Positions 42,505-53,695 of a DNA stretch of 64,000 bases are shown here, piece after piece. Positions within the stretch are counted from its first letter, which is position 1. Each line of letters opens with the position of its first letter. Source of the DNA: Diadophis punctatus similis (lineage: Eukaryota > Chordata > Lepidosauria > Squamata > Dipsadidae); contig JALIGW010000063.1 in NCBI GenBank assembly GCA_023053685.1, positions 248,001 to 312,000 on the forward strand, in the 5' to 3' direction. A program made the position numbers and the translations under genes. A model generated the notes under the pieces. It had not been told where the DNA came from. It saw only the letters and a list, made by a program, of their open reading frames with translations, and did no database searches.

Positions 42505-43868
42505 AATTCATGGGGTTGAATCAATCTCCTTCCCGTTTCTAAAGAAGAATTGGAAGAATTGGAAGCAGTGACACAAGTTGGAATATCCAGTGGCTTTCCT
42601 GATTCTAACAGAGACAAACCAAGATTCACCTGGAAGAGAGAGAAAGTACATTGAAGATCACAGCTCCTGCCTGTCCTGTAACTTGGGCCACAAAAAGCAT
42701 AACCTGTGGCATTTATCCTTTTCTAATGCAAGATCCCTGCCATGTCACTTCAATGTGATATTTACATCAAAGGCAGTCACTGGAGGAGGAGGAAAGAGGT
42801 CTCAAGGCCTGTGAGGTGATAATTACAATGAGAAGGAACTTGTCCTTTTGGGATCCTGAACCTCTTCCATCTGATGAGGGACAGGTGGAGAAAAGCATAT
42901 TAGTGAAAAATCACAGATAGACCCCTTGGGGCAGTGTTGTGTAGTGGTTCTTAGTCCTTCCTGTTAGGACATGTCCAAAAAGTGAGGCTGCAGCAAGAGA
43001 CCTCAACAGCTAGAAAATTGACTTCTGCTGTCCTTCAATGTGGCCTTTTGCCTCCAGAGACCTTTAAGGAGTTTAGTGCCACTCTACTCTAGTGCTGCCT
43101 GTGCTCTGATGCCATGGAAGCAATCATTATCCTTGAACTCAACCTAATGTTAAGAGTTTGGGATTTTCTTTTCAATGGGATTTCCATATATAAATCCCAA
43201 ATTGGAGCTGATTTTTGAATTATTAAGAGAGATAATCATAGAATAATGGATAGAAGATTTTGTTTTTGTTTCCTTTCCATTTCTGTGTTGTCTCTTCCAC
43301 ACAGAGAGCCTTTAGATTTTCAAGTTTCAAGGTTTGTTAACAACCACAGTGTGCTGTGAGGTCTGAAGCTGAGATGGTGGCAGCACCCAAAGTGTGGTGG
43401 ATGCTGTAACATGATTTCTTGCCACAACCACCCAGTAGTTGGTTTAGGAGGACCTGGTGGGAGTTCCTCTGATTTTGTAGATGCACTTGGTGCAACTCCT
43501 GTGACATTCTCATCTCTGAGGCCTTATTTGAAACGCCACCCCAAGTGCTTCAAAGGGCCAGTTTGCAGTTCCTGTGTCCTGATTTATCTTGGTCAATTGT
43601 TGATGGATTATGTGTCTTATCTTGAGGGGGGTGTTAATATGTGAAAACAGCTTGGCCTAGAAGGGAGAAATGGGGGAAGGGTTGAGTGAGAGGGGGAGCA
43701 AAAGGAATAGGCAGGTCCATCCTTACAATGAGGAGCACAGGATGACCAATATCCCAGGTACATTATTTGAAAGTTGTCCTACTGTAGAGTCCTCAGCTTC
43801 CACTCTCAGTGTCTGCTAGTTGTTGCATGTTCCAGTTGTTGTCTGTGAATTGGAGTGCCAGGTTGTTG
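42505..43868. other. 5' flank of V2R-3
   Basis: Presumed promoter side of V2R-3. The 70 bases before the ATG resemble the V2R-2 5' flank. Otherwise unassigned; the short ORF at 43411-43644 has no domain. Confidence 0.45.
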
Positions 43869-44237
43869 TGTAACATTTATTTATTTATTTATTTTGTTAT
43901 TCTTATATGCCGCCCAACTCCCGAGGGACTCGGGGCGGCTTACAGCAAGGAAAAATACAAGAATGAACAAAAAATTACATAAGATTTAAAAACAAATACG
44001 AAAATTTAAAACAATTATTTAAAACAACAACATTCATTCCACACGTACATACTTGGGGGGTAGGCTCAGGTGGAAATTAAGCTGTCCCCCCCACCTGCAG
44101 GAAAAGCCATGTCTTAATGGCTTTACGGAAAGCCAGCAGAGTGGGGATAGTCCGGGTCTCTGGGGGTAGTTGGTTCCAGAGCGCGGGGCCAGCCACAGAG
44201 AAGGCTCTCCCCCTAGGGCCCGCCAGCCGACAACATG
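43869..44237 (-). mobile_element. L2-clade LINE 3' fragment
   Basis: Antisense: TTTATTTATTTATTTTG tail, GCCGCCCAACTCCCGAGGG, then the complement of PSLWLAPRSGTNYPQRP-type LINE coding. Truncated at GACAACATGG. Confidence 0.86.
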
Positions 44238-44679
44238 GCTTCTCCTCTTCATTAGGTTACTGCCACCTCTCACTGAAGCCTAGCCCAGAGGGGAGGAAAA
44301 CTCAGTTGGAAATGTGGCCACCAAATTTGTGAGTTTGCTTCTGGTGAGAGTAAGGGAAGCTGAGGAGAGGTGGCTGTGGTCATCCATGGTTTATTATGGC
44401 CTTTCAGGAGGCTGCACCTAGAGTTGTATTTTGCCCCAGGGTGGCTGCAAGAATATTTCCTCAGCCTGGTGAAGTATGTTGTGTGAATTTGTCCCTTACA
44501 GGAATAAAAGTGTCTCCAGCTTATTTCTATTATAAATTATTGTTCAGCTAGTCCGTGCTGAATTAATACACATAATTCACTAACCCATTGGCCAACAGGT
44601 TCAACCTCAGAAAATAAATCACAGTTAAAAGTTGCAAGTGTGAATGCAGCCATTACTGAAGTGACCAGGTTAAGTGGTT

Positions 44680-44856
44680 TGTATGGCTGTGACCAGAGCC
44701 TGTCTATGTTCAAGACCTCAGGATAGTAACCAGGAGACCATGGATTCTAATCCTCCCTTGGGTACAAAGCCATCTGGGTGAACCTGGGCCAGTCAATCTC
44801 TGATGCCCTAGGAAAGAGGCAATGGCAAACCACTTCTGAAAAACCTTTTCATCTAT
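44680..44856 (+). mobile_element. tRNA-derived SINE (family C), partial
   Basis: Box-B-like GGATTCTAATCC, then GGGTGAACCTGGGCCAGTC and GAGGCAATGGCAAACCACTTC, the body of a common squamate tRNA-derived SINE. The rest of 44238-45675 is unassigned; 45000-45270 is GC-richer without a recognisable domain. Confidence 0.65.
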
Positions 44857-45675
44857 GGTCTTTCTGATAATTTTTACACACAACTGACTGAGGCTCTGAC
44901 CTTCCTGAGTCTGGCTTCAGTCTTGCAAGACCAGCCAAGTGGACTCCAACTTGCTAAGCTCGGGCAGGTTGGTATGTGTAGAAACATCAGGAAAGCTCCA
45001 ATTTTGAGCATGAATTTCAAATACTCATGAAGGCTGCAGGGAGGTTGATAAAGCAAAAGTCATAGAAGGCCAGGAGGGCTCGAAGAAGTGGATATCCCTT
45101 CCTGTCAAGAGAAGAGAGGGCATGCCGGAAAAGAGGAAGCAGATGGAGCCCCCAACCCATCCAGCCAGGGAAGCCTTAGGTGTGGCCAGAAACCTCTCTT
45201 CCGAGGGAGAGGCCTCCTGACATACAGTGGGGCAGTTGAGCCACACTGAACTCAAAGTCAGCATTGTCAACACAGAACAAAAAATTTTTTTGCTTGCTTC
45301 TTTCCATTTCTCTTTGACTGTCTGGAATCAAAGCCGTTATTTCTCCAGCTGTTTGGTGACATAATAATCCTTGTGGGACTTCAGAATTCCATGACTTCAG
45401 GGTTGACTCATCACTCTCTCAACACCCTTTCTGGGCATGTCCCAAAAAGACTGACAACCCCCCCCCCCATACACTATAAAACAATATCTGGAAGACTGAA
45501 GGCTCTTTGTGAAAACTTGATCCAGGGAAGAAGGAAGAAAACAGCCTGAAAACACATTAGTCTCTTATCCAAGTAAGCCTCATGATCCATTGGCCTCCAA
45601 ACGATAAACCTTCGTTGTATTTAAAATAGATAGTGGTCAGGCAGAGAGCCATCAAGGCACATATGTGGTCTGGGC

Positions 45676-45969
45676 CAGGGGTGGGTTCCACTTACCTTCC
45701 CTACCAGTTCGCAATGCGTTGGAAATGCGCATTTTACACACACACACATGAGCAAAGCGAGTGACATCGGGGAAATGACCCTCTGTGCATGTGCAGAAGC
45801 CTTTGCGCATGCACAGAGGGTTCTTTGCCAGCCACTTACAAGGAGCAGCGACTAGAGGACAGGTTCACGGGCGTGGCCAGCCAGCCATCGCTGCCGGTTC
45901 GGTGAGCGGAGGCAAATTTCCGCCACTGGTTTGGGCGAACCGGTCTGAACCGGCAGCAACCCACCACTG
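45676..45969. mobile_element. hAT-like MITE, 294 bp
   Basis: Starts CAGGGGTGGGTTCC and ends CAACCCACCACTG, imperfect terminal inverted repeats. Flanked by GTCTGGGC and GTGTGGGC, an 8-bp target duplication with one mismatch, the hAT length. Contains a short (AC)n run and an internal near-palindrome CTGTGCATGTGCAGAAG/CTTTGCGCATGCACAG. Confidence 0.78.
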
Positions 45970-46004
45970 GTGTGGGCTGAGGTTGGTTCTGTCACCTAAT
46001 GTGC

Positions 46005-46180
46005 TGTCTTGTAGCAGTTGTTTCTTCACTGCTCTGACAGCTTTTAAATACAATGAAGGTTTCTACAGACAAAATCACAGCTGTGCCACGGGCTCAACTT
46101 TGTCCCCAATTGTAGCCAATCTCTACATGGAAGAGGTAGAAACCAAAGCTCTGAACTCCTTCACAGGAATTGGAAGCTTT
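46005..46180 (+). mobile_element. Penelope-like element RT scrap
   Basis: One frame reads TAFKYNEGFYRQNHSCATGS, then LSPIVANLYMEEVETKAL, matching the conserved 'GSPLSPIxANLYME' RT block of Penelope-like retroelements. Only about 170 bases; no GIY-YIG part seen. Confidence 0.7.
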
Positions 46181-46819
46181 CTTCAAACACATCAACTTTG
46201 TGAAACTCAGTTCCCGCACCTGCTTTCCTTCAGAAACCTAAAAGTGTGTGTATGTGAGTGGGGGGAGGACTAAATCAATAAAATAGAGAGGGAAACATCT
46301 CCCATAAACCAAATGGGGGGGGGCAGTTTGAGATCCCCAAAATAAACATTTCTCATTGCAAATCTATGGGATTGTTCTAATCACATAACAAAGTTTTGCC
46401 TTGTATCTCTATGTATCACTTTTATTTATTTGATTCCACTCATATAAGAAGTGGGTCCCCCCACAGTCTTCCTCCCTATTTTGACCTCAAGGGGGTCAAC
46501 ATGCATTTCTGGCAAGAGAATAGACTTTACTCTTACATTCTTCTGGAAACAGTGACTAAAATTTCCTACTAAGCGTTGTCCTGAGCAGAGTAATTGGATA
46601 ATATCAACCAGAAGAACTGGGCATCTGAGAACCAAGTTTCACAATCAATCTGTCCCAGTCAACCATGGCATAACCCAGTTCCATAGAGTAGTTGGGGCTT
46701 GTTCTGTGATTCACTTAGACAGATCTTCCAATAATGGCTTTTACTCACAAGGAATGGTCAGTGACTGTAAAGCAACACACACACGGAAAGTCTATTGAAA
46801 TTTATCTTCAGGGCTGTCA

Positions 46820-47120
46820 CGTAGTGAATATTGTCAGTTGTATGTCTATGCAGGGTGATGCACCCCTATCCTAATGTTATGGTACATTCCAATACAAGCA
46901 GGACACATGATGTGATCTTGGACGCATGTGTGCATTCCTGATTCTCCATTATATTCTTCCTGTGGTTTGGCTCTGACCGGGAGCGGTCGCATTTAATTAG
47001 CAAGAATGTAATTATTCAGAATTTATTGTTTTTGTACCGAAATAAATATTTTATTAGACTTTAACTTTGGTTTCATTTCTTAATGTCTGAACTCCGAGAG
47101 AAAGATCAAACGTCGACTCT
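46820..47120 (+). mobile_element. Solo-LTR-like element
   Basis: Sense counterpart of 33397-33705: shared GCATGTGTGCATTCCT and TTTATTGTTTTTGTACCG followed by AAATAAATATTTTA. No internal coding region. Boundaries approximate. Confidence 0.5.
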
Positions 47121-47852
47121 GTGAGATTTATTCTCACTTTAACAAGGGCTCATCAGGATTTCATAGTCAAAGCTCCACCTTAAACTCATTTTTTCCTCCT
47201 TTTTCTCCTTTTCTTTTCCAATTTCCCAATGCCCACTGTGGGACTTCTTGCAAAACTTGCTCACTTGTGAATTAACCATTTGCCTTCCTTCCAAAGGCTC
47301 ATAAATTCCCTTCCAAATGTATTGTACTGATTTGCACATATGAGACTATCAGAGTTTGTTGCAGAAAATTAAATCCAGAAAGTACACACACAGGAAGACT
47401 AATGCAGCAGGATTGATTTAAATAAGAAACTTCTTTATATACAAGAATATATATACAATACCAACATAGATTCTTCTTCAACATAACAGCAGTTACAGGC
47501 AGGAGAGAACAGTTAGTTTCATTTCAGCAGTTCAGAGTGGACTGAGAGTACAGGGTGGGCTGAGCCACGCCCAGCCTTCTAGCTTCAGTTTCAATTCTCT
47601 GCACAGACTCAGATGTGTTTAGCTCCCATTGGCTGACTTAGTTGCTATGCCTATTCATTGGCTGACATTGTTATCATTGGCTCTCCCAGTTCACGAATAT
47701 TTTAACAGAGACTACTTGATAGCTATTGAAAGCCTTTGAGTCAAAGGATAGCTTCTTGTAGAGGGGATACACTATTGCCTGTTGCGAGTCAGAAAACACC
47801 ACCTCCTCCACAGTTGAGGCTGACAAATAATATGGACTTATCAGCAAGTCTC
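47121..47852. other. Unassigned intergenic stretch
   Basis: Between the LTR-like element and the ATC microsatellite. 47390-47520 looks LTR- or repeat-derived. 47790-47850 has faint similarity to V2R exon 2 (antisense CCACAG...), too weak to call on its own. Confidence 0.35.
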
Positions 47853-47856
47853 ATGT

Positions 47857-47857
47857 T

Positions 47858-47911
<54 letters not shown>
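47857..47911. repeat. (ATC)n microsatellite
   Basis: About 18 ATC units immediately left of a SINE insertion site. Confidence 0.95.
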
Positions 47912-47912
<1 letters not shown>

Positions 47913-47924
47913 ACAGAAACAACA

Positions 47925-48135
47925 GGAGTGGTGCTGTGGCCTAGAGGTGGAGCTCTCACCTGACAATCAGGAGGCTGTGAGTTCTATCCTAGGTAGAGAC
48001 CGATAGTTCTCTCTCTGGGCACAATGAGAACTCCCCATTGGTGACAGGAAGGGCATCCGGCCCTTCCTCTAGTTCCATTCAGTTGCCCAGACTCCACCTC
48101 GCAAGGGATTATAGGGTCCTTAAAAGATGATGATG
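47925..48135 (+). mobile_element. tRNA-derived SINE with BovB-like tail (family B)
   Basis: tRNA-like head (GTGCTGTGGCCTAGAGG, box-B-like GTGAGTTCTATCCTAGG), then GGAAGGGCATCCGGCC and CTCGCAAGGGATTATAGGG, a BovB-LINE-like 3' end of the Sauria SINE type, and a short GATGATGAT tail. Flanked by an exact 16-bp duplication ATCAACAGAAACAACA (47909-47924 and 48136-48151). Confidence 0.85.
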
Positions 48136-48164
48136 ATCAACAGAAACAACATTTTTTTTTCAAT

Positions 48165-48262
48165 TTAATTCTCTTTGTCTCCACAAGCCTATTGTGTCTT
48201 AAGCCAATACAGATCCAGAGCCAAAGGCAAATGATGGCCACCCATTTTGCTCTTTCTCCACT
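48165..48262 (-). pseudogene. Possible ghost of a V2R intron 1/exon 2 region
   Basis: CTCCACAAGCC, AGCCAATACAGATCCAGAGC and GGCAAATGATGGCCACCCAT parallel 41680-41750, the intron-1 sequence just upstream of exon 2 in V2R-3, in the same orientation. The adjacent exon-2 position is replaced by a microsatellite and a SINE. Inference only; no intact exon remains. Confidence 0.45.
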
Positions 48263-49520
48263 CTTCAATTTGGGAAAGAGCTAATAGTAAGATGAGGAGC
48301 ACTGAGGACAAAGAGGAGAGAAATTGCATTAATAAAGGCTCTCAAACCAATTTGACTAAAACAGATTTCCAGATATTACAGCATGGGCTTTTGATTGAAA
48401 ACCTTTGTAGTGTTGGAAATGTGAAAAATGTGAAGGGACATTTTATTATTCTTGGTAGACATATAAAAAAGGTTAAAATGTTTTCAAATACAGAGGATTT
48501 TAAAGATAAATATTCAATATTTTATTTGAGGATTGATGGATGATCAGTTAGGAAAATGCCATGGAACATTATTTTGGCGAGATTACTCAAATGCATGAAA
48601 CATTGAAAACTACCCACCAGGGAGGAATGGCATGTGAAATTGACAGAACTTCCTGTGATGGACAAACTACTTTGAACAGAGAAAGGGCAATATTTATATG
48701 TATTGATGACTGGAAACCCATTATGGATTTTTGTTTGTGTGTAAAAATGAAGAAAATAAAGTTGTGATTTGTGGTTTTCAGTCACAGGAAAGTAAAGATA
48801 GAAAGAGTCACAATGTAACCTTAGGAAGAGAGAGGTTAAAATACAATTGTATGTATAATTGCTGTGAAGGAGGGTATTTCTTGGAGGGTATTTGTTGAGA
48901 TCTTTATTTGACAATTTAAACTATTTAACATTTCCTAAAGATTATTGCTTTTTTCCCTACATATTTTTTTTAAACGTATGTCCATCCATGCACAAAATTG
49001 GAATGCTGCTTAAGTAAGAAAAAGTCCAGGGATACAATAAAGAAAAACAAAAAAAGAATATAACTAGAGCCAGAGATGTGAAAGAGGCCTAGTTAATCGC
49101 ATACATGATTTGAAGAAAATCGGCATATGTATATGACTAACAGTTTCTCTCCAAAACAACAGAATAACAGAAGACACGGTACAAAACCTGACCACATTAC
49201 TACGTGCTTCTGCAGGTACATCAGCAAACACAGTCTTTCTCCACATTGGTTAAAGGTGCAGACTGTGAACACAGTCCTTAAATGCCACATATTTATCCAG
49301 ATCCAAAAAGGATGAGGAACACTGAAAATTTCTTGTCTGCTAGAAAAATACAGCCATGATAAAGCCAAGAAGGGAGATACACCCAACCAAACATATTTCT
49401 ACTAAATTTGAGAAACTATGTGATAATTTCAGGAGGAATTTCATCTTTGAATGGGATGTCCTTTCAAACTTCCATTTCCAAAAGTTAAGAACAGGTCTTC
49501 TGAATCAAGCCAGGAGCCAT
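48263..49520. other. Unassigned intergenic stretch
   Basis: The ORF at 48247-48543 (98 codons, lysine-rich) and the shadow frame at 48522-48914 have no recognised domain; LINE debris is possible. No RNA gene seen. Confidence 0.4.
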
Positions 49521-49529
49521 CTTTATCTC

Positions 49530-50062
49530 TCAGTGTGACCACAATTGGAATTTATTTCTCGGTGATACGACCACACTTGGAATACTTCATCCAGTTTTTG
49601 TCACCACAATGTTTAAAAAAATGTAGAAGGAGGACAGAGAAGAGCAACAAAGATTATTAAGGGAATGGAGACTAAAACATAATGAACAGTTGCTGGAATT
49701 GGATATGTCTAGTTTAATGAAAAGAAGGACTAGGGGTAACATGATAGCAACCTTCCAATATTTGAAGGGTTGCCACAAAGAAGAGGGAGTCAACCTATTC
49801 TCCAAAGCATCAGAAGGCAGACAAGAAGCAACAGATGGAAACTAATCAAGAAGAGAAGCAACCTAGAACTAAGGAGAAATTTCCTAAAGTTAGAACAATC
49901 TATCAGTGGAACAACTTGCCTCCAGAAGTTCTGGGTTCTCCAACACTGGAGGTTTTTAAAAAGAGATTGGACAACCCTTTGTCTGAAATGGTATAGGGTT
50001 TCCTGCCTGAGTAGGGGCTTGGACTAGACAAGTTCCCTTCCAACTCTGTTATTCTGTTACTC
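49530..50062 (+). mobile_element. CR1 LINE 3' fragment (sense)
   Basis: ATACGACCACACTTGGAATA, then ATGAAAAGAAGGACTAGGGG, AGGAGAAATTTCCTAAAG and the terminal TTCCCTTCCAACTCTGTTAT. Frames are broken. Confidence 0.88.
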
Positions 50063-50183
50063 GTGACCCAAATAACTCTGAAGTGTCTACCATCAGAATA
50101 ATGAGATAGATGAATTGTTGCAACTTAGTAAGGAGTATTTATGCACAATCCCACCTCCCTCCCTTACACCACATTTATGGGAT

Positions 50184-50703
<520 letters not shown>

Positions 50704-50994
50704 AAATATGGATACTCTCAATGCTTTAGGAATAGTTTTCGAAAACAATTTACACGGATGCATTTCATCCCCCCTCTTATTTTATTTCTACATAATTTGA
50801 CAAGATGGGTAATCCAGATTATCCACATTTTGAAATTATACTGGATAAGGATAGAGGACACTATTTTCCAATTGCCCTTTGATTATTTCAGCTCAAAATC
50901 GTTGCCCCAGCTCATGTATGAGGGACAGTTTGAAACAATTTCTATGCTTGGCCTGTTGGAAGATGTTGAGAGTGGAAATTCCTCTAACTTACAT

Positions 50995-51899
50995 TTATTC
51001 ATTTCTTCTGGTCGTAAGATGCTCCTTTGTATTCAAGTCTGGCCTCAGAATGATAATGTAGCACTTTGGGATGAAGACACAACCCAGCAGACCAGCACTG
51101 GAAGCCAAGATTGAGAAGACCTGCACAGCCACCATGTATTTTCCCTTGGTGCTCAGGTAGGTGGGCAGGAAGGAGACCCAGACATTGCAGAAGACCAGCA
51201 TGCTGAAGGTGATCAGCTTGGCTTCATTGAAGGCTCCAGGGAGATTCCTGGCCAGGAAAGCCACTGTGAAGCAGATGGCAGCCAGGAAGCCCATGTAGCT
51301 GAGGGTGATGAAGAACATGAAAACAGAGCCTTCATTGCATTGTAGGATGATCTCTCCAGGCTGGGAGTGAAAGTCTGAGTCACAGAATGGAGGAAAAATT
51401 CCCAACCAGATGGAGCAGATCATAATTTGGACACTAGAACAAGAAAGGATGATGGAGTTGGCCAAGCTCTTCCCCAACCATCTCTTCACTCGATTTCCCG
51501 GTTTTGTGGCCAGGAAAGCCAGCACCACTGTGATGGTTTTGGCCAAGAGAGAAGAAACAGCAACTGAGAAGATGATGCTGAAAACTGTTTGTCGGAGAAG
51601 GCAAGTGATTTTTCTTGGTTGACCAATGAAGAGAAAAGGAGACAAGAAGCAAAGCAGGAGGGAGACCAGGAGGATGTAAGAGAGATCTCGGTTGTTGGCT
51701 TTGACAATGGGAGTTTCCTGATGTTCAATGAATATGATTAAAACAAGGCCTGTGGCTAAGAGCAAGAATAGGGCAAAAGAGATCAGAACGATTCCCAGAT
51801 GTTCTTCATAAGAAAGGAAGGATATAACTTTGAGGATACATTGGATTCTGTCCTCATTTGGATATTTTTCATCTCGACACTTGGTGCATTTTTCTGTAT
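50995..51899 (-). CDS. V2R-4 exon 6 (7TM domain)
   Basis: 905 bases; acceptor TATTCAG, begins [19 protein letters not shown], includes [45 protein letters not shown] and IPKCYIII, and ends TTRRNE with TAA. Confidence 0.96.
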
Positions 51900-53542
51900 C
51901 TGAATAGTAAACCATAAAAGCAATATTTTTAAAAAATATTCTGAACTTTGATCTTTGAAGAAATACTTTCCTGGGACAACATCGGTTACCAGCAGCATTT
52001 TCTGAGAAGCGTTACTTAAAATCTCTACAGAAAGAAGGTAAGAATAACATAATTTTCTTAAAAAAACAGCTTTATTTTTATAGTTTATGAAATTACAAGA
52101 AGTCCTGGAACCTGAATGATTTCTTTTGTAATTTGCAGAACCTACATTATTAGAGATAGATAATGTATCAGTTAATCTTTCTAGACACATTTCCTGGATC
52201 CAGGGGTGGCTTCCTAATTTTTTTACTACCACTCTGTGGGCGTGGCTTATTTTGTGGGTGTGGCTTGCCAGCCATGTGGGTGTGGCTTGCTGGTCATATA
52301 TTAATTATTTCAGAGAGATGTTACTACTATTTTTGCTATTTTATACCTTACATGAAAAGCTTTGCATACAAAGTGTGTGTTACACCATGGCAACACAGCA
52401 ACCTTTATATGCAGAAAATGCTATAGTTAAAAGACAAGCAAGTCTCATAAAGCATTTTTGGTTTCAGTCATGGATTCCTTAGATGAAAATATATAGGACT
52501 GTTAAAAGAACAGTATCTTTTAACAGTCCTCAATGTTTTCGTCTAAAGATTAACAGTATAAAACTATAAAATTAACAGTATAAACAGTATAAAAGGTTAA
52601 GGTTTCGGAAAACGCCCACTTTGGGAAGCTTTAGGCAACAGCGAAGGAAAAGTGTAAAATGCAAGCTTCTCATTATTTTCAAGCGAAGGGACAGAGAAAG
52701 ACTTAATTGTCCTGTTTCTGGGCATGCGCAGAAGAAATTTTTTTAAAAAATTAAAAATTTTTTGTTAAAAAAATGGCGGCACCTAGGCACCGGCAACCGA
52801 TTGTACCGGTACTGTGACGTCACCAGTGGGCTGCTACCGGTGCTATAGAGTGGACCGCACCAGTAGGAACCCACCACTGCCTGGATCCTGCCAGACAGCA
52901 CTTCTTAATATATTTGACTCTGGATGCTTGTCTTTTGAAATCTAATTAGGTAGGGGGGGGGAGTTAGTTCTGCAAATAATCTGGAATCCAAACTAGAAAG
53001 CAGAAGATTTTTTTTCTGGCAGTAGAGAGGCTCGTCCAATCTGCTACACCACCTATCTCTTCCTAGGCCTTCCCTCAAGGTTTTTCTGCTATTCCTCCCT
53101 CTAGATCAGAAATTGTGCAATTTGAAGATAATGGCAATAGCGCTTAGATTTATAAACTATTTCATGTGCTTTACAGCCCTCTCTAAGGAGATTAAAGTCA
53201 GCCTACTGCCCCCAACAATCTGGGTCCTCATATTAACAATCTCGGAAGGATGGAAGGCTGAGTCAACTTTCAGCCAGTGATAATCGAACTGCCGAACTGG
53301 TGGCAAAAACAAGAAAAACAATTGATCAATCTATCTTTTAACTTGAACTTTCAGGACAATGTTTCAGATGAAACCACTTCCACAAGGCCTGCCCTTTTCC
53401 TTGGTGACCCCCCACCTTCATGAATGGAGATGGTCCCCTCAGGACAAGGAATGCAGTCGTAGCAGCAAGCAGGCTCTCCTTCTCGCTTCCCCTTGAAAAA
53501 TCCAGGATGACAACTTTCCACACATTGGGACTGAGGCAGAGA
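50995..53542 (-). CDS. V2R-4: vomeronasal type-2 receptor, 5'-partial (exons 5-6 only)
   Basis: Model: complement of 53416..53542 and 50995..51899, 343 codons plus TAA with intact splice sites and phase. Only the cysteine-rich linker and 7TM domain are present. Exons 1-4 are not found between 53.5 kb and the window end. Sequence beyond exon 5 up to about 55.38 kb still resembles intron 4 of V2R-3, then gives way to a retroelement nest. So the 5' exons may lie beyond 64 kb or may have been lost; the window cannot decide. Differences from its paralogs: [10 protein letters not shown] (usual CxKCPDE) and FPPFCDSD (usual FPDSD), and the C terminus TTRRNE. Confidence 0.85.
52201..52879. mobile_element. 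hAT-like MITE, 679 bp, exact 8-bp TSD
   Basis: Starts CAGGGGTGGCTTCCTAA, ends TAGGAACCCACCACTG, and is flanked on both sides by CCTGGATC (52193-52200 and 52880-52887). Has an internal long hairpin (52481-52544) and ACCGGCAACCG/TACCGGT motifs shared with 27171 and 45676. In intron 5 of V2R-4. Confidence 0.85.
53128..53302 (-). mobile_element. tRNA-derived SINE (family A), diverged
   Basis: Antisense: GGCAATAGCGCTTAGATTTA, CTGCCCCCAACAATCTGGG, GGCTGAGTCAACTTTCAGCC. The 5' end (box A) is missing. Confidence 0.8.
53416..53542 (-). CDS. V2R-4 exon 5 (cysteine-rich linker)
   Basis: 127 bases. [19 protein letters not shown], then [19 protein letters not shown]. Acceptor CTGCTTAG, donor TGAAG|GTGGGG. 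Confidence 0.95.
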
Positions 53543-53695
53543 CTAAGCAGAAAAAGAAGAAATGCCAAAGAAAATATATTGGGATGAAGCATCCATGAAT
53601 TAACATTAGACATTAACATTAGCCAAATAGTTCCTGGGCTTCACTTAGATAAATATGAAATCATTGACTCATTCCAAACATATTTAGGAGAGATA

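Noticed and set aside
47857..47911. Regular repeat that might suggest a CRISPR array
   Set aside because: Pure trinucleotide microsatellite without spacers; vertebrate context.
48247..48543. 98-codon lysine-rich ORF
   Set aside because: No recognised domain, splice context or start context; listed only as unassigned sequence.
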